DNA of 64,000 nucleotides, taken from NCBI RefSeq assembly GCF_040110915.1, contig NZ_CP157793.1, positions 2,492,939 to 2,556,938 on the forward strand. Direction: 5' to 3'. Below the pieces are notes generated by a model, which worked only from the letters and a program-made list of their open reading frames with translations, had not been told where the DNA came from and did no database searches. This DNA comes from Stappia sp. (lineage in GTDB: Bacteria > Pseudomonadota > Alphaproteobacteria > Rhizobiales > Stappiaceae). Shown piece by piece: positions 36,011-45,076 of the stretch. Numbering within the stretch: position 1 is the stretch's first letter; every line of letters starts with the position of its first letter. Both the position numbers and the translations under genes were made by a program.

Positions 36011-37279
36011 TCAACCGATCCCGAACCTGCGGGCCGCATCGAGCGCCAGCCCCGTTCCCACGCTGCCGAAGGCATCTCCCTGAATGACCTGCGCTTCGGG
36101 AAACAGGCCGGTCAGACGGTTGCGCACGAAGGGGATTGACGCCGATCCGCCGGTCAGAAAGACCGAGGAGATTTCCCCGGCCCCGACGCCCGCCTGAGCG
36201 AGACAGGTTTCCAGCGCGCGTTCGACATCGCCGACCGCCCCGGCAATCGTGGCCTCCAGACCGTCCTTTTCCATCAAGACATCGAGCTCGGCCGCGCCGG
36301 CCCGGAACCGCAGGCGATGGTCCGCGCGCTCCGACAGCGCGATCTTCGCCGCCTCGACGGCCGAGGCCAGAGCGTGTCCCTGACGCTCCGCGATGATGGC
36401 GGCCAGACGCTCGATCCTCTCCGGCTCCGCCGCATCCTGCCGCAGCTCCTTCAGCTTCGTCGGGATCTGGGGCGTGTAGAGAAAATTGATCCGGTGCCAG
36501 GTCGCGAGTTCAAAAAAGGCCCAGTTCGGCAGATCCCGTCTGGGATCGCGCGAGCGCGTGCCATGGCCGAGCTCCGGCATCACCGAGGCGAGGCTCAAAA
36601 GCCGGTCGAAGTCGGTTCCGCCGATGTGAACGCCGGTGCTCGCCAGAATGTCCTCGCGCCGATCCGCCCGGCCGCTGCGCTCCGGCGAGACGCGGACGAT
36701 GGCGAAATCCGAGGTGCCGCCACCAAGGTCCACGATCACCGCCAGTTCCTCCCGCGCCACGCGGCGCTCGTAGTCGAGCGCGGCGGCAATCGGCTCGAAC
36801 TGAAATTCCACCGACGCGAACCCGGCGGCGCGCGCAATGGCCCGCAGCTCGTCTTCCGCGCGCCGGTCCGCCACCGGATCGCCGTCGACGAAATGCACGG
36901 GACGCCCGAAGACGGCCGCGTCGAGGGCGTGGCCGGCGGCGGCTTCCGCCCGGCGGCGGACCTGCGTCACGAACACCTGAATGATCTCCGAGAAGGTCCA
37001 GCGCCGGGCCCTGATGGTGGTGCGCTCGTCCATCGTGCGCGAGCCCAGGACGCTTTTCAGCGCCCGCATCAACCGCCCTTCCATCCCCTCCACATAGGCT
37101 CCGACAGCGGCCCGGCCGACGCGCAACTCGCTGTCCTCGAAGGAAAAGAACAGCGCGCTCGGCAGCACCGTGTTGTCGCCCTCAAGGGGCGCCAGTCGGG
37201 CGCCGCCCCCGTTGTCGGGAAGCGCGGCCGTGGAGTTGGAGGTTCCGAAGTCGATGCCGCACGGCCGTTGCAAGATCAT
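36011..37279 (-). CDS. Hsp70-family (YegD-like) chaperone
   Basis: A 422-residue Hsp70-type ATPase, the actin-like domain without a classical DnaK substrate-binding domain, as in YegD. The phosphate motifs CGIDFGTSNSTAAL (7-20), VIVDLGGGTSDFAIV and the adenosine motif VFLTGGSASIPFVRNRL are clear. The long open frame upstream is not conserved; MILQRPCGIDFGTSN is the natural start. Its clients are unknown. Confidence 0.88.
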   Translation of the reverse strand: MILQRPCGIDFGTSNSTAALPDNGGGARLAPLEGDNTVLPSALFFSFEDSELRVGRAAVGAYVEGMEGRLMRALKSVLGSRTMDERTTIRARRWTFSEIIQVFVTQVRRRAEAAAGHALDAAVFGRPVHFVDGDPVADRRAEDELRAIARAAGFASVEFQFEPIAAALDYERRVAREELAVIVDLGGGTSDFAIVRVSPERSGRADRREDILASTGVHIGGTDFDRLLSLASVMPELGHGTRSRDPRRDLPNWAFFELATWHRINFLYTPQIPTKLKELRQDAAEPERIERLAAIIAERQGHALASAVEAAKIALSERADHRLRFRAGAAELDVLMEKDGLEATIAGAVGDVERALETCLAQAGVGAGEISSVFLTGGSASIPFVRNRLTGLFPEAQVIQGDAFGSVGTGLALDAARRFGIG

Positions 37280-37522
37280 GTCGAAGTCCGCGAATGCTGG
37301 GGGAGGACGGCGGCCCCGGCCGCCGGTGAGGAGAGATGCGGAGAAGAGACGCCGGAGGCCGACGCACCGAACGGGACCGGCGCAACGGCCTTTGTCGAGG
37401 ATTCTGGGCGGCAGGCCCCAGGTTGGGATTGAAGGAGAGCGGGGCACACCGGCCGATACCCACACCGGCCCGACCCGGCCGGCGGTCCTGCCCTCCCTGC
37501 AAGGGGCTGACGCAACTGCGGC

Positions 37523-38488
37523 CTAATGCGGAGAGAACATCCGCTGCGTCATCGCCACGCTCGCGCCGCAGGGCTCCGCCTCTTCGCGGGCCTCGGCGTC
37601 GGTGCCGGGCATCAGGCCGGCGAAATCGAACAGGCGCGGATCGTGCAGATGCGAGGGGCGGACATTGGCCAGCGCCCGCGCCATGACGGACAAGCGTCCC
37701 GGCGCGGCGCGTTCCCACTCCGCCAGCATCGCCTTCACCTGCGCGCGCTGAAGCCCGTCCTGGCTGCCGCACAGATCGCAGGGGATGATGGGAAACTCCA
37801 TCGCCCGGGCGAAGCGGGCGATATCGGCCTCCGCCGAGGCGATCAGCGGGCGCAGCACCAGCAGATCGCCGTCGTCGTTGAGGAGCTTGGGCGGCATGGC
37901 CGAAAGACGTCCTCCGTAAAAGAGGTTCATGAACAGCGTTTCCAGCGCATCGTCGCGATGGTGGCCCAGCACGATGGCCGAACACCCCTCCTCGCGCGCC
38001 GTGCGATACAGAAGCCCGCGCCGCAGCCGCGAGCACAACGAGCAATAGGTCTTACCCTCCGGCACCTTCTCCGTGACGATCGAATAGGTGTCCTGGCGCA
38101 CGATGCGATGCGGGATCGCGTGCCGGGCGAAGAACTCCGGCAACACATGCGCCGGAAACCCGGGCTGGCCCTGATCGAGGTTGCAGGCGACGAGATCGAC
38201 CGGCAGCAGGCCGCGCCATTTCAGGTCCCACAGGACCGCCAGCAGCGTGTAGCTGTCCTTGCCGCCCGACAGGCAGACGAGCCAGCGCGGCGCCTGCGCG
38301 CTCGCCGCGATCATGCCATGCGCGTCGATGGTCTCGCGCACCTCGCGCAGCAGACGCTTGCGCAGCTTCTTGAAACCGACCGAGGCGGGCGCATCGCGAA
38401 ACAGCGGCGGGCAGCCGCCGGGTCCGTCGGCCGCATCGTGGCGCGCGGCGTCCGCCGGCGGGCGGGCTTGAAGGTCTGGCTCCGGCAT
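37523..38488 (-). CDS. ttcA: tRNA 2-thiocytidine biosynthesis protein TtcA
   Basis: A 321-residue enzyme that thiolates C32 of tRNA using ATP and an iron-sulfur cluster. The PP-loop SGGKDS (74-79) and the cluster cysteines CSLC (149, 152) and CDLC (237, 240) are intact; the [18 protein letters not shown] motif is diagnostic. GAGGTGAC precedes the ATG at 38488. The first 30 residues are variable. Confidence 0.95.
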   Translation of the reverse strand: MPEPDLQARPPADAARHDAADGPGGCPPLFRDAPASVGFKKLRKRLLREVRETIDAHGMIAASAQAPRWLVCLSGGKDSYTLLAVLWDLKWRGLLPVDLVACNLDQGQPGFPAHVLPEFFARHAIPHRIVRQDTYSIVTEKVPEGKTYCSLCSRLRRGLLYRTAREEGCSAIVLGHHRDDALETLFMNLFYGGRLSAMPPKLLNDDGDLLVLRPLIASAEADIARFARAMEFPIIPCDLCGSQDGLQRAQVKAMLAEWERAAPGRLSVMARALANVRPSHLHDPRLFDFAGLMPGTDAEAREEAEPCGASVAMTQRMFSPH

Positions 38489-38660
38489 GTCACCTCTGTG
38501 GAACGTGTCCGTCACGGACGGGATCGCCGTACCGGCCGGCGTCCGTGCGGTCCGTGTCATCTTGAACGCAAGGCAGGCCACCGCAGGGCCGCCATCCGGT
38601 GCGGACAATGCCCGCCCCTCGACGCTCTGGCAAGACCGCGCCGCGCCCCGGGAGAACCAC

Positions 38661-38858
38661 ATGCCCGCCACCCGATACACCGCCCGCCTCGCGCAAAGCC
38701 GCCTTGCCGCGCCCCTCGCCGCCATGCTCGTGGCCGGCACGCTGCTCGCCGGCTGCGTTTCCGCCTCGGTCGGCACGGCCATCGTGGAGGTCGACCGCGA
38801 CGGCGTCGCCACGGTCGAGACCCGCTCCGCCGGCATTTCGACCGCTCCGCGCCGCTGA
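38661..38858 (+). CDS. Small lipoprotein
   Basis: A 65-residue predicted lipoprotein: an N-terminal charged region, hydrophobic stretch [18 protein letters not shown], and a lipobox with Cys32. The mature part is only about 33 residues. GGGAGAACCAC lies before the ATG. Function unknown. Confidence 0.7.
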   Translation: MPATRYTARLAQSRLAAPLAAMLVAGTLLAGCVSASVGTAIVEVDRDGVATVETRSAGISTAPRR

Positions 38859-38869
38859 GGCGCGCGACC

Positions 38870-39841
38870 TCAGCCCTCGGCCACGTAACGCCAGGCGCCG
38901 TCCTTGGCTTCCGCCCGTCCCACCCCGGGCCAGGGCAGGTGATAGCCGATCAGCATCAGCCCGTCGGTCGCCACGCGGTCGAGCAATGTCTTGCGCGTTT
39001 GCACGGCCAGCTCCGGGACCTGGTCGGTGGAGGGCTGCCAGTCCGGCTTCTCGAAGGACACGGTCGGATGCGTAAGGGCATCGCCGAGAACCAGCAGCTG
39101 CGCGCCGCCGTCCTCCACCAGAACGGACATATGGCCCGGCGTGTGCCCGGGCGTCGCGATCATGGTGACGCCGGAGACGACCGCATGATCGGCGTCCACC
39201 CGCGTGATCTTCTCGGCCACCGCGCCGAGATTGCGCTGCGCGCCGAGCGCGAAGGAATGCAGCTCCTCCGGGTTCTCGGCAAGAAAGTCCGGGTTCATCC
39301 AGAAGTCCCATTCCCGCGCGCCCATCAGATACTGCGCGTTTGGGAAACGCTCGCTCTCGTCGAAGTCGTCGATGATCCCCCATACGTGATCGGGATGCGC
39401 ATGGGTCAGCACCACATGGGTGACGCGGTCCCGGTCGAGACCGGCCGCGTCGAAATTGTCGGCGAGAAATCCGGCCTCCTGAAAGAAGTTCATGCCCGCG
39501 CCGGTGTCGACGAGAATCAGCGCGTCGCCCTTGCGGATCAGCGTCACGTTGATCGCGCTCGCCCGCGTCTCGGTGTCGTGCCCGTGCGATTGCAGGAAGG
39601 CGCTGCGCTCCGCATCATCCACATTGGTGGCAAGCGTGGAGGCCGGCAGCGACAGCCCGCCGTCGCTCAGGACCGTGATCTCGCTGTCGCCGAGCGTGAA
39701 GCGATGCGCGCTCTCATTGGCGCGCGCGGGAGTTGCGGCTAGGCCGCCGCCGGCAAGCGTCGCCGTCCCGGCAAGCGCCCCGCGCAGCACGAAGGGACTG
39801 GCAAGCCCCGACGACAGAACGCCGCGTCTGGAAATCGTCAT
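38870..39841 (-). CDS. Tat-exported metallo-beta-lactamase-fold hydrolase
   Basis: A 323-residue MBL-fold protein. The N-terminus MTISRRGVLSSGLASPFVL has a twin-arginine signal (Arg5-Arg6) and an AxA-like cleavage site (ARA-NE, about 41). Metal motif THAHPDH (146-152), with GHTPGH and LGDALTHP following, implies a dinuclear zinc site in the periplasm. The substrate is unknown. The perfect inverted repeat 28 bp upstream resembles sulfide-responsive operators, which hints at a role with sulfur compounds, but this is inference. Confidence 0.88.
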   Translation of the reverse strand: MTISRRGVLSSGLASPFVLRGALAGTATLAGGGLAATPARANESAHRFTLGDSEITVLSDGGLSLPASTLATNVDDAERSAFLQSHGHDTETRASAINVTLIRKGDALILVDTGAGMNFFQEAGFLADNFDAAGLDRDRVTHVVLTHAHPDHVWGIIDDFDESERFPNAQYLMGAREWDFWMNPDFLAENPEELHSFALGAQRNLGAVAEKITRVDADHAVVSGVTMIATPGHTPGHMSVLVEDGGAQLLVLGDALTHPTVSFEKPDWQPSTDQVPELAVQTRKTLLDRVATDGLMLIGYHLPWPGVGRAEAKDGAWRYVAEG

Positions 39842-39868
39842 GCTGTGTCCTCCCTCTTCTGCGCCCAT

Positions 39869-39890
39869 CATATTCGAGCAGCCGAATATG
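39869..39890 (-). promoter_or_regulatory. Perfect inverted-repeat operator before MBL-fold gene
   Basis: CATATTCG, six bases, CGAATATG: a perfect 8-bp dyad containing ATTC-N8-GAAT, 28 bp upstream of the start codon and next to the AGGGAGGAC ribosome-binding site. It shares ATATTCG and the GAAYAT arm, with the same spacing, with the site at 12584-12605. Confidence 0.65.
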
Positions 39891-39985
39891 AAAAGCGCGA
39901 TCTTTGGAAGGCGGAGAGGTCGGCGCGGCAGGAGGGCGAACGCGCCCGCCCTCCTGTCGAGGACACATACACCCCGCACACGACA

Positions 39986-40010
39986 AAGGGCGCGCCGATG
40001 GCGCGCCCTT
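39986..40010 (-). terminator. Terminator after rpsD
   Basis: A perfect 11-bp stem (AAGGGCGCGCC / GGCGCGCCCTT) with a 3-base loop, 55-80 bases beyond the rpsD stop on the minus strand, followed by a short TTTG. It is likely an intrinsic terminator for rpsD. Confidence 0.75.
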
Positions 40011-40065
40011 CGAACGGCAGCCTCGCCGCCTCCAGGAGGGAGACGAGGCGGAGGTGTGATCCCGC

Positions 40066-40683
40066 TTAACGCGAGTAGAACTCGACCACGAGGTTCGGTT
40101 CCATGATCACCGGGTACGGCACATCGGCCAGCGTCGGAACGCGCTGGAAGGTGGCCGACATCTTGGAGTGATCGGCGACCACATAGTCCGGCACGTCGCG
40201 CTCGGCGAGCTGGGTCGCCTCGATGACGATCGGCAGCTGGCGCGACTTCTCACGCACTTCGATGACGTCGCCCGGGCGGCAGCGGTAGCTGCACACGTTG
40301 ACCCGGCGGCCGTTCACCTTGACGTGGCCGTGGTTGATGAACTGGCGCGCGGCGAAGACGGTCGGCACGAACTTCGCGCGGTAGACGATCGCGTCGAGAC
40401 GGCGCTCGAGCAGACCGATCAGGTTCTCCGAGGCGTCGCCCTTCATGCGCGAGGCTTCCACATAGATCTTGTGGAACTGCTTCTCGGAGATGTTGCCGTA
40501 GTAGCCCTTCAGCTTCTGCTTGGCGCGCAGCTGCACGCCGAAGTCGGAGAGCTTGCCCTTGCGGCGCTGACCGTGCTGGCCTGGGCCGTACTCGCGGCGG
40601 TTTGCCGGAGACTTCGGGCGACCCCAGATGTTTTCGCCCATCCGGCGGTCGATCTTGTACTTAACGCCATGGCGCTTCGACAT
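40066..40683 (-). CDS. rpsD: 30S ribosomal protein S4
   Basis: A 205-residue S4 protein, a primary 16S rRNA binder that starts assembly of the 30S body. The start [21 protein letters not shown], the [29 protein letters not shown]4 RNA-binding domain and the [18 protein letters not shown] end are typical. It is monocistronic here, with its own terminator, as is usual in this group. Confidence 0.98.
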   Translation of the reverse strand: MSKRHGVKYKIDRRMGENIWGRPKSPANRREYGPGQHGQRRKGKLSDFGVQLRAKQKLKGYYGNISEKQFHKIYVEASRMKGDASENLIGLLERRLDAIVYRAKFVPTVFAARQFINHGHVKVNGRRVNVCSYRCRPGDVIEVREKSRQLPIVIEATQLAERDVPDYVVADHSKMSATFQRVPTLADVPYPVIMEPNLVVEFYSR

Positions 40684-40952
40684 ACGCGGTTCCTTCGCAT
40701 TCTTGTCGTGTCAAGGAAACGCGCCCTCCTTTCCGAAGTCCGCAGCACGTGCGGGTCCGGCGACAGGATCCCCGGCCAATCAGCGCCGGCGCGAGGGTCC
40801 ACGGGTGCGTGAAAACCCGGCGGATCGCTCAGGATCGGCCGGGTGCGCGTGTGCTACTGCAAGCCGGTCTCTTTGTCAAACCTGCGAAAGGGCGTGCCGC
40901 CGCCTCGCGCTCGCGCATTGCGGCCGGAAACCGGGCGTGCTCAGATCGCGGC

Positions 40953-41471
40953 ATGGACACCGCGCGCCTCGTCATCCGGCCGGCCAAACCGCCCGATCAT
41001 GCCGCGATCGCCGCCCTGCACATCCGCAGCTGGCAGGCGGCCTATGCCGGCACGCTCCCCGACGCGGTGCTGGCGCGGGACGTGCCCGAGGGTCTCACGG
41101 CGCGCTGGCACAGCTACACGCCGCAGGACCGGGATCTGGTGCTGGTCGCCCGGGACGCGGCCGCCGACGGCCCCCTGCTCGGCTTCGCCGCCGTCTGGTG
41201 CCGGCCGCAGCCCTATCTCGACAATCTCCACGTCGCTCCCGCCGCCAGGGGACGCGGCGTCGGACGCGCCCTGATGCGCGAGATCGCCCGCCATCTGACA
41301 GCGCGCGGCGAGCACACCCTGTCGCTGATGGTCTTCGAGGACAATAGGTCCGCCCGCGCCTTCTATGCGCGGCTCGGCGGCCGGGAAACGGACCGCTGCG
41401 ACGAAAGGCCCTTCGGCCACCGGGTCACCGGCGTGCGTGTCGCCTGGGACGACCTGACCGCGCTGCTTTGA
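40953..41471 (+). CDS. GNAT-family N-acetyltransferase
   Basis: A 172-residue acetyl-CoA-dependent acyltransferase. The acetyl-CoA loop AARGRGVGRALM is at about 97-108, with the LDNLHVAP strand before it and MVFEDNRSARAFYARLGG after it. The substrate cannot be read. The ATG giving MDTARLVIRPAKPPD fits the family; the long upstream open frame does not. Confidence 0.87.
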   Translation: MDTARLVIRPAKPPDHAAIAALHIRSWQAAYAGTLPDAVLARDVPEGLTARWHSYTPQDRDLVLVARDAAADGPLLGFAAVWCRPQPYLDNLHVAPAARGRGVGRALMREIARHLTARGEHTLSLMVFEDNRSARAFYARLGGRETDRCDERPFGHRVTGVRVAWDDLTALL

Positions 41472-41486
41472 CCCGGGGGCGCCATC

Positions 41487-42299
41487 TCACGACCGTGCGA
41501 CGGCGTCGAGGACGGCGCGAACCACCGCCAGATCCCGGCCCGAGGTCGACACGGCCGTGACGGCACCGCGCGCGCCTCCCGCCGCCCGCGCGCCGGGGTC
41601 CACGTCCAGCACCTCGCAAAGCCGGCGGGCGATGGCCGGTGCAGGATCGAGCCAGTCCACCGGCCACGGCGCCACCGCCTCAAGCTCCTCCCGCAACAGC
41701 GGAAAATGGGTGCAGGCCAGCACCACGACATCGGTGCGCGCGCCGTCCCGTTCGCAGAAGCAGGGCGCGATCTCGGCGGCGAGCCGATCCCTGTCGACCG
41801 GGCGCCCGGCGAGCTTGTCTTCCGCGAGCGCGGCAAGACCGCCCGCCCCGACCAGCGTGATCGCGGTCTCCGGCGCGAAGCGATGGATCAGGTCGAATGT
41901 GTAGTCGCGGGTGACCGTCGCCGGCGTCGCCAGCACCGAGACGAGGCCGGACCGCGAGCGCGCCGCGGCCGGCTTGATCGCCGGCACGGTGCCGACGACG
42001 GGGATGGCGAGAGCGGCGCGCAGCGGCGGCAGGATCAGCGTCGAGGCGGTGTTGCAGGCGACGACGACAGCCGCCGGATCGTGTTCGGACACGGCCTTGC
42101 GCACCAGGTCGACGCAGCGTCGGGTAAGCGCATCCCCCTCCCACGCGCCATAGGGAAAGCCGGCATCGTCGGCGAGATAGACGATTGCCCGCTCAAGGGT
42201 CAGGCGCCGGATCTCGCGCGCCACGCTGAGCCCGCCGACCCCGCTGTCGAAGACGAGCACCGGCCGTGCCGGGTCCGCCCCGCCCTCGCGCGCGGCCAT
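41487..42299 (-). CDS. murI: Glutamate racemase
   Basis: A 270-residue cytoplasmic enzyme making D-glutamate for peptidoglycan. The two catalytic cysteines are in ACNTAST (Cys82) and LACTHFP (Cys196); [10 protein letters not shown] and DDAGFPYG supply the substrate loop. Its start lies 4 bp from the stop of the methylase gene upstream on the same strand, so they are coupled. Confidence 0.96.
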   Translation of the reverse strand: MAAREGGADPARPVLVFDSGVGGLSVAREIRRLTLERAIVYLADDAGFPYGAWEGDALTRRCVDLVRKAVSEHDPAAVVVACNTASTLILPPLRAALAIPVVGTVPAIKPAAARSRSGLVSVLATPATVTRDYTFDLIHRFAPETAITLVGAGGLAALAEDKLAGRPVDRDRLAAEIAPCFCERDGARTDVVVLACTHFPLLREELEAVAPWPVDWLDPAPAIARRLCEVLDVDPGARAAGGARGAVTAVSTSGRDLAVVRAVLDAVARS

Positions 42300-42303
42300 G
42301 TCC

Positions 42304-43116
42304 TCAGCCGTCCGACGGCGCGTCCGCGCTTTCGGCGTGCGGACGGGTCGGCCGGCGCTCGAGCGCGGCGATCACCCCACGCAGCGTCTTGACCTCCTGG
42401 TCGGTGAGCGTCGCCTTCTGCAGGATGTTGCGCAGGTTGCGCACCATGGACGGACGCTTTTCCGGCGGGCGGAAGAAGGTCACCGCGTCGAGCGCGCCTT
42501 CCAGATGCTCGAAGAGCCGCTGCAGGTCGTCCTTTTTCGCCGGCGGATTCGTCTCCTCGTCGAGACGGAAGGGCAGCGCCCCGTCGACCGCTTTCAGCCG
42601 CCATTCGTAGGCGCAGACCAGCACCGCCTGGGCGATGTTGAGCGAGGCGAAGTCGGGGTCGACCGGCAGGGTCACGATCTCGTCGGCGAGCGCCACCTCG
42701 TCGTTGTTGAGCCCCCAGCGCTCGCGCCCGAAGAGATAGCCGGTGCGCGCGCCCTGCGCCCCCAGCCGGATCGCGGTGCGCGCTGCCTCGTCCGGCCCGC
42801 GCACGGGCTTGGGCACCTCGCGGCTGCGCGCCGTGGTGGCGAAGACGAACTCCAGATCGGCAATCGCCGCCTCCACGCTGTCGAACACCTGAACGGCCTC
42901 GATCACGTGGTCGGCGCGGCTTGCCGCCGCGCGGGCCTTCTCGCTCGGCCAACCGTCGCGCGGGTTGACGATGCGCAGGTCGCGCAGGCCGAAATTGGCC
43001 ATGGCGCGCGCCGCCGTGCCGATGTTCTCGCCAAGCTGCGGTTCACAGAGGATGACGACCGGCGGTGGCAGGTCGAGCCGGCGCGCCTCCTCGCGGATCT
43101 TTGCGTTTCTGCTCAT
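42304..43116 (-). CDS. TrmJ/TrmH-family tRNA/rRNA 2'-O-methyltransferase
   Basis: A 270-residue SPOUT methylase; E. coli TrmJ modifies position 32 of several tRNAs. The trefoil-knot motifs are visible: [19 protein letters not shown] (N-terminal), [11 protein letters not shown] and [16 protein letters not shown] (SAM-binding knot). The C-terminal extension (190-270) with the helical [20 protein letters not shown] segment matches the TrmJ type. It is in an operon with murI. Confidence 0.92.
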   Translation of the reverse strand: MSRNAKIREEARRLDLPPPVVILCEPQLGENIGTAARAMANFGLRDLRIVNPRDGWPSEKARAAASRADHVIEAVQVFDSVEAAIADLEFVFATTARSREVPKPVRGPDEAARTAIRLGAQGARTGYLFGRERWGLNNDEVALADEIVTLPVDPDFASLNIAQAVLVCAYEWRLKAVDGALPFRLDEETNPPAKKDDLQRLFEHLEGALDAVTFFRPPEKRPSMVRNLRNILQKATLTDQEVKTLRGVIAALERRPTRPHAESADAPSDG

Positions 43117-43177
43117 GCGCGGGATGTAGCCGAAGGCCGCCCGCTTTGAAAGAGGCTTTGCGGGTCGCCTCCACGCC

Positions 43178-43738
43178 TCACGTCAGCTGCTTGTAGAACA
43201 CCGTGGTGGCGTCCAGCCCCCCGCGCGCGGCCGCCGCATAGCCCGGAATGACGCCGACCTTATGGTACCCGAGCGCGGCATAGAGGCGCTCCGCCGCGTC
43301 GCCCGTGACCGTGTCGAGCACCAGAAGCCTGCGTCCCAGCGACAGCGCGAGATCTTCAGCCGCCGCGAGAAGCCGGCGGGCCAGGCCCCGGCGACGGGCG
43401 TCCGGATGCACCATCATCTTGGCGATCTCCGCCCGGTGGCGGCCGTTGTCCTGCCGCGCCGGGATCACCATCACCGTGCCGACGATGCGCCCGTTCAACC
43501 GGGCGACCAGCAGATGGGCCCCTCCCTCGCAAAGCGCCGCCGCTTGCCCCGCCCAGAACCGCTCAGCCCTCTCGGAGGAAAGCGGCAACACGAAGCCGAC
43601 GCCCGCCCCGCCTTCCACGCAGGCCCTGAGCAGCGCGCCCAGCGCCGGAACCGACGCGGCGAGTTCCGCGCCGGACAGCCGCTCGATCACGGGCTCGAAA
43701 GGGGCGCGGCCCTCGCCCGTCGCATTCGCATCGCTCAT
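43178..43738 (-). CDS. GNAT-family N-acetyltransferase
   Basis: A 186-residue acyltransferase with the acetyl-CoA loop ARRRGLARRLL (about 113-123), preceded by EIAKMMVHP and followed by LDTVTGDAAERLYAALGYHKVG. It lies 15 bp after the XRE/cupin regulator gene on the same strand and is presumably regulated by it; such pairs often serve detoxification or amino-acid stress. Confidence 0.9.
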   Translation of the reverse strand: MSDANATGEGRAPFEPVIERLSGAELAASVPALGALLRACVEGGAGVGFVLPLSSERAERFWAGQAAALCEGGAHLLVARLNGRIVGTVMVIPARQDNGRHRAEIAKMMVHPDARRRGLARRLLAAAEDLALSLGRRLLVLDTVTGDAAERLYAALGYHKVGVIPGYAAAARGGLDATTVFYKQLT

Positions 43739-43753
43739 GGCTGTCCTCCTGGA

Positions 43754-44305
43754 TCAGGGCGCTATGGCGCACAGGATGTAGCGGGCCGCACGGGCCCCGG
43801 TCGCGCGGTAGCGGCTCGGCCCACGGAGGCGAAAACGCACGCCGTCGCCCGGCTTCAACCGATAGGTCTCGTCGGCGAGGGACAGCTCAAGCACGCCCTC
43901 CAGCAGGACGAGATGGTGTTCCAGATCGGCGACGGGCGGGACCGGATAGGCGATCTCCGCCCCGGCAGGCAGACACCCCTCGATCAGACTGCCGCGAAAT
44001 CCGGGCGTCGATGGCGACAGGACGCGCCGCACGAAGCCCGTCTCCGGATCCCGCCAGACCGCCTGCGCCTCACGCGTCTGAAGTGCCGCCTCCGACACCG
44101 CGACGCCGGCGAAGAGCTCCGCCACCGACAGCCCGAAGGCGGCCGCAAGACGCCCCAGCGTCGCCGCCGTGGGGCTGATCTGCGCCCGCTCGATGCGCGA
44201 CAGGCTCGCCCGGCTGACGCCGCTGGAGGCCGCCAGATCCTCCAGCGTCAGACCGCGCGCCTTGCGCAAGCGCGTCAACCGGTCAGCCAGATCCTCGTCG
44301 CGCAT
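43754..44305 (-). CDS. XRE-family regulator with C-terminal cupin
   Basis: A 183-residue repressor-type protein: an N-terminal lambda-repressor-like HTH (about 8-65, TLEDLAASSGVSRASLSRIE) and a C-terminal cupin (about 110-180, EHHLVLLEGVLELSL, KPGDGVRFRLRGPSRY) that probably binds a small ligand. The ATG giving MRDEDLADRL is chosen. A perfect 16-bp palindrome lies 29-44 bp upstream, the likely autoregulatory site. The GNAT gene follows in the same unit. Confidence 0.9.
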   Translation of the reverse strand: MRDEDLADRLTRLRKARGLTLEDLAASSGVSRASLSRIERAQISPTAATLGRLAAAFGLSVAELFAGVAVSEAALQTREAQAVWRDPETGFVRRVLSPSTPGFRGSLIEGCLPAGAEIAYPVPPVADLEHHLVLLEGVLELSLADETYRLKPGDGVRFRLRGPSRYRATGARAARYILCAIAP

Positions 44306-44333
44306 GGACGCCCGCCTCACGTTATGGGATTTT

Positions 44334-44349
44334 TTCTCATATATGAGAA
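44334..44349 (-). promoter_or_regulatory. 16-bp palindromic operator of XRE regulator
   Basis: TTCTCATATATGAGAA is a perfect palindrome in an AT-rich stretch between the XRE gene (leftward) and the HdeD gene (rightward), 29 bp from the XRE start. Its size and position suit a dimeric HTH repressor acting on its own promoter. Confidence 0.6.
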
Positions 44350-44467
44350 TTTCCGATCCGACAATCCCCAGACCTTTGCCCCGGCGGACAAGACGCCATC
44401 GCACCGACATCCCGGCTGGAGTAGGATGGGACACTGTTTTCGACGCGTTTTTCACGGAAGGCTTCCC

Positions 44468-45034
44468 ATGACCGCTCAGACACACCCCGTTCCCATCACC
44501 GAGACCGTTCGCGACAAATGGGGCTGGTTCCTGGCGCTCGGGATCGCGCTCGTGATCGGCGGCGCCGCCATGATCACGGTGCCGCTCGCCAGTTCCATCG
44601 CCGTCACGCTGGTGATCGCCGTGGCCTTCGCCATCGGCGGCGCCGCCCAGATCTGGCACGCCTTCTCCGTCAAGGGCTGGAGCGGCTTCCTGTGGGATAT
44701 CCTCACGGGCGTCATCGCGCTGGTGGGCGCGGTCGCCGTCTACTTCAACCCGGTCATCGGCGCCTTCGCGCTGACGCTGGTGGTCGCCGGCATCCTGCTG
44801 GCGCAGGGGCTGACCCAGATCCTGCTCGCCTTCAAGGTCCGCCCGCATGACGGCTGGGGCTGGCTGCTGGCCGCGGGCCTGCTGTCGATCCTGGCGGCCC
44901 TGTGCATCTGGTTCGAGTTCCCGTCGTCCGCGCTGTGGGCGCTCGGCCTGCTCGCCGGCACGGCCGTGCTGATCAACGGCTGGAGCTATATCGCCATCGC
45001 CCTGTCGGCACGGCGCATGAAGGCGGCCGGCTGA
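44468..45034 (+). CDS. HdeD-family membrane protein
   Basis: A 188-residue protein with six predicted membrane helices arranged as three repeated pairs (LALGIALVIGGAAMI, SGFLWDILTGVIALVGAVAVY, GWGWLLAAGLLSILAALCIW). This is the HdeD/DUF308 family, linked to acid resistance in E. coli. The ATG giving MTAQTHPVPITETVR is chosen. Confidence 0.85.
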   Translation: MTAQTHPVPITETVRDKWGWFLALGIALVIGGAAMITVPLASSIAVTLVIAVAFAIGGAAQIWHAFSVKGWSGFLWDILTGVIALVGAVAVYFNPVIGAFALTLVVAGILLAQGLTQILLAFKVRPHDGWGWLLAAGLLSILAALCIWFEFPSSALWALGLLAGTAVLINGWSYIAIALSARRMKAAG

Positions 45035-45076
45035 GACAGGCGCTGCCGCGACCGGCCCCGCGGCGGCGGTGCGCCG

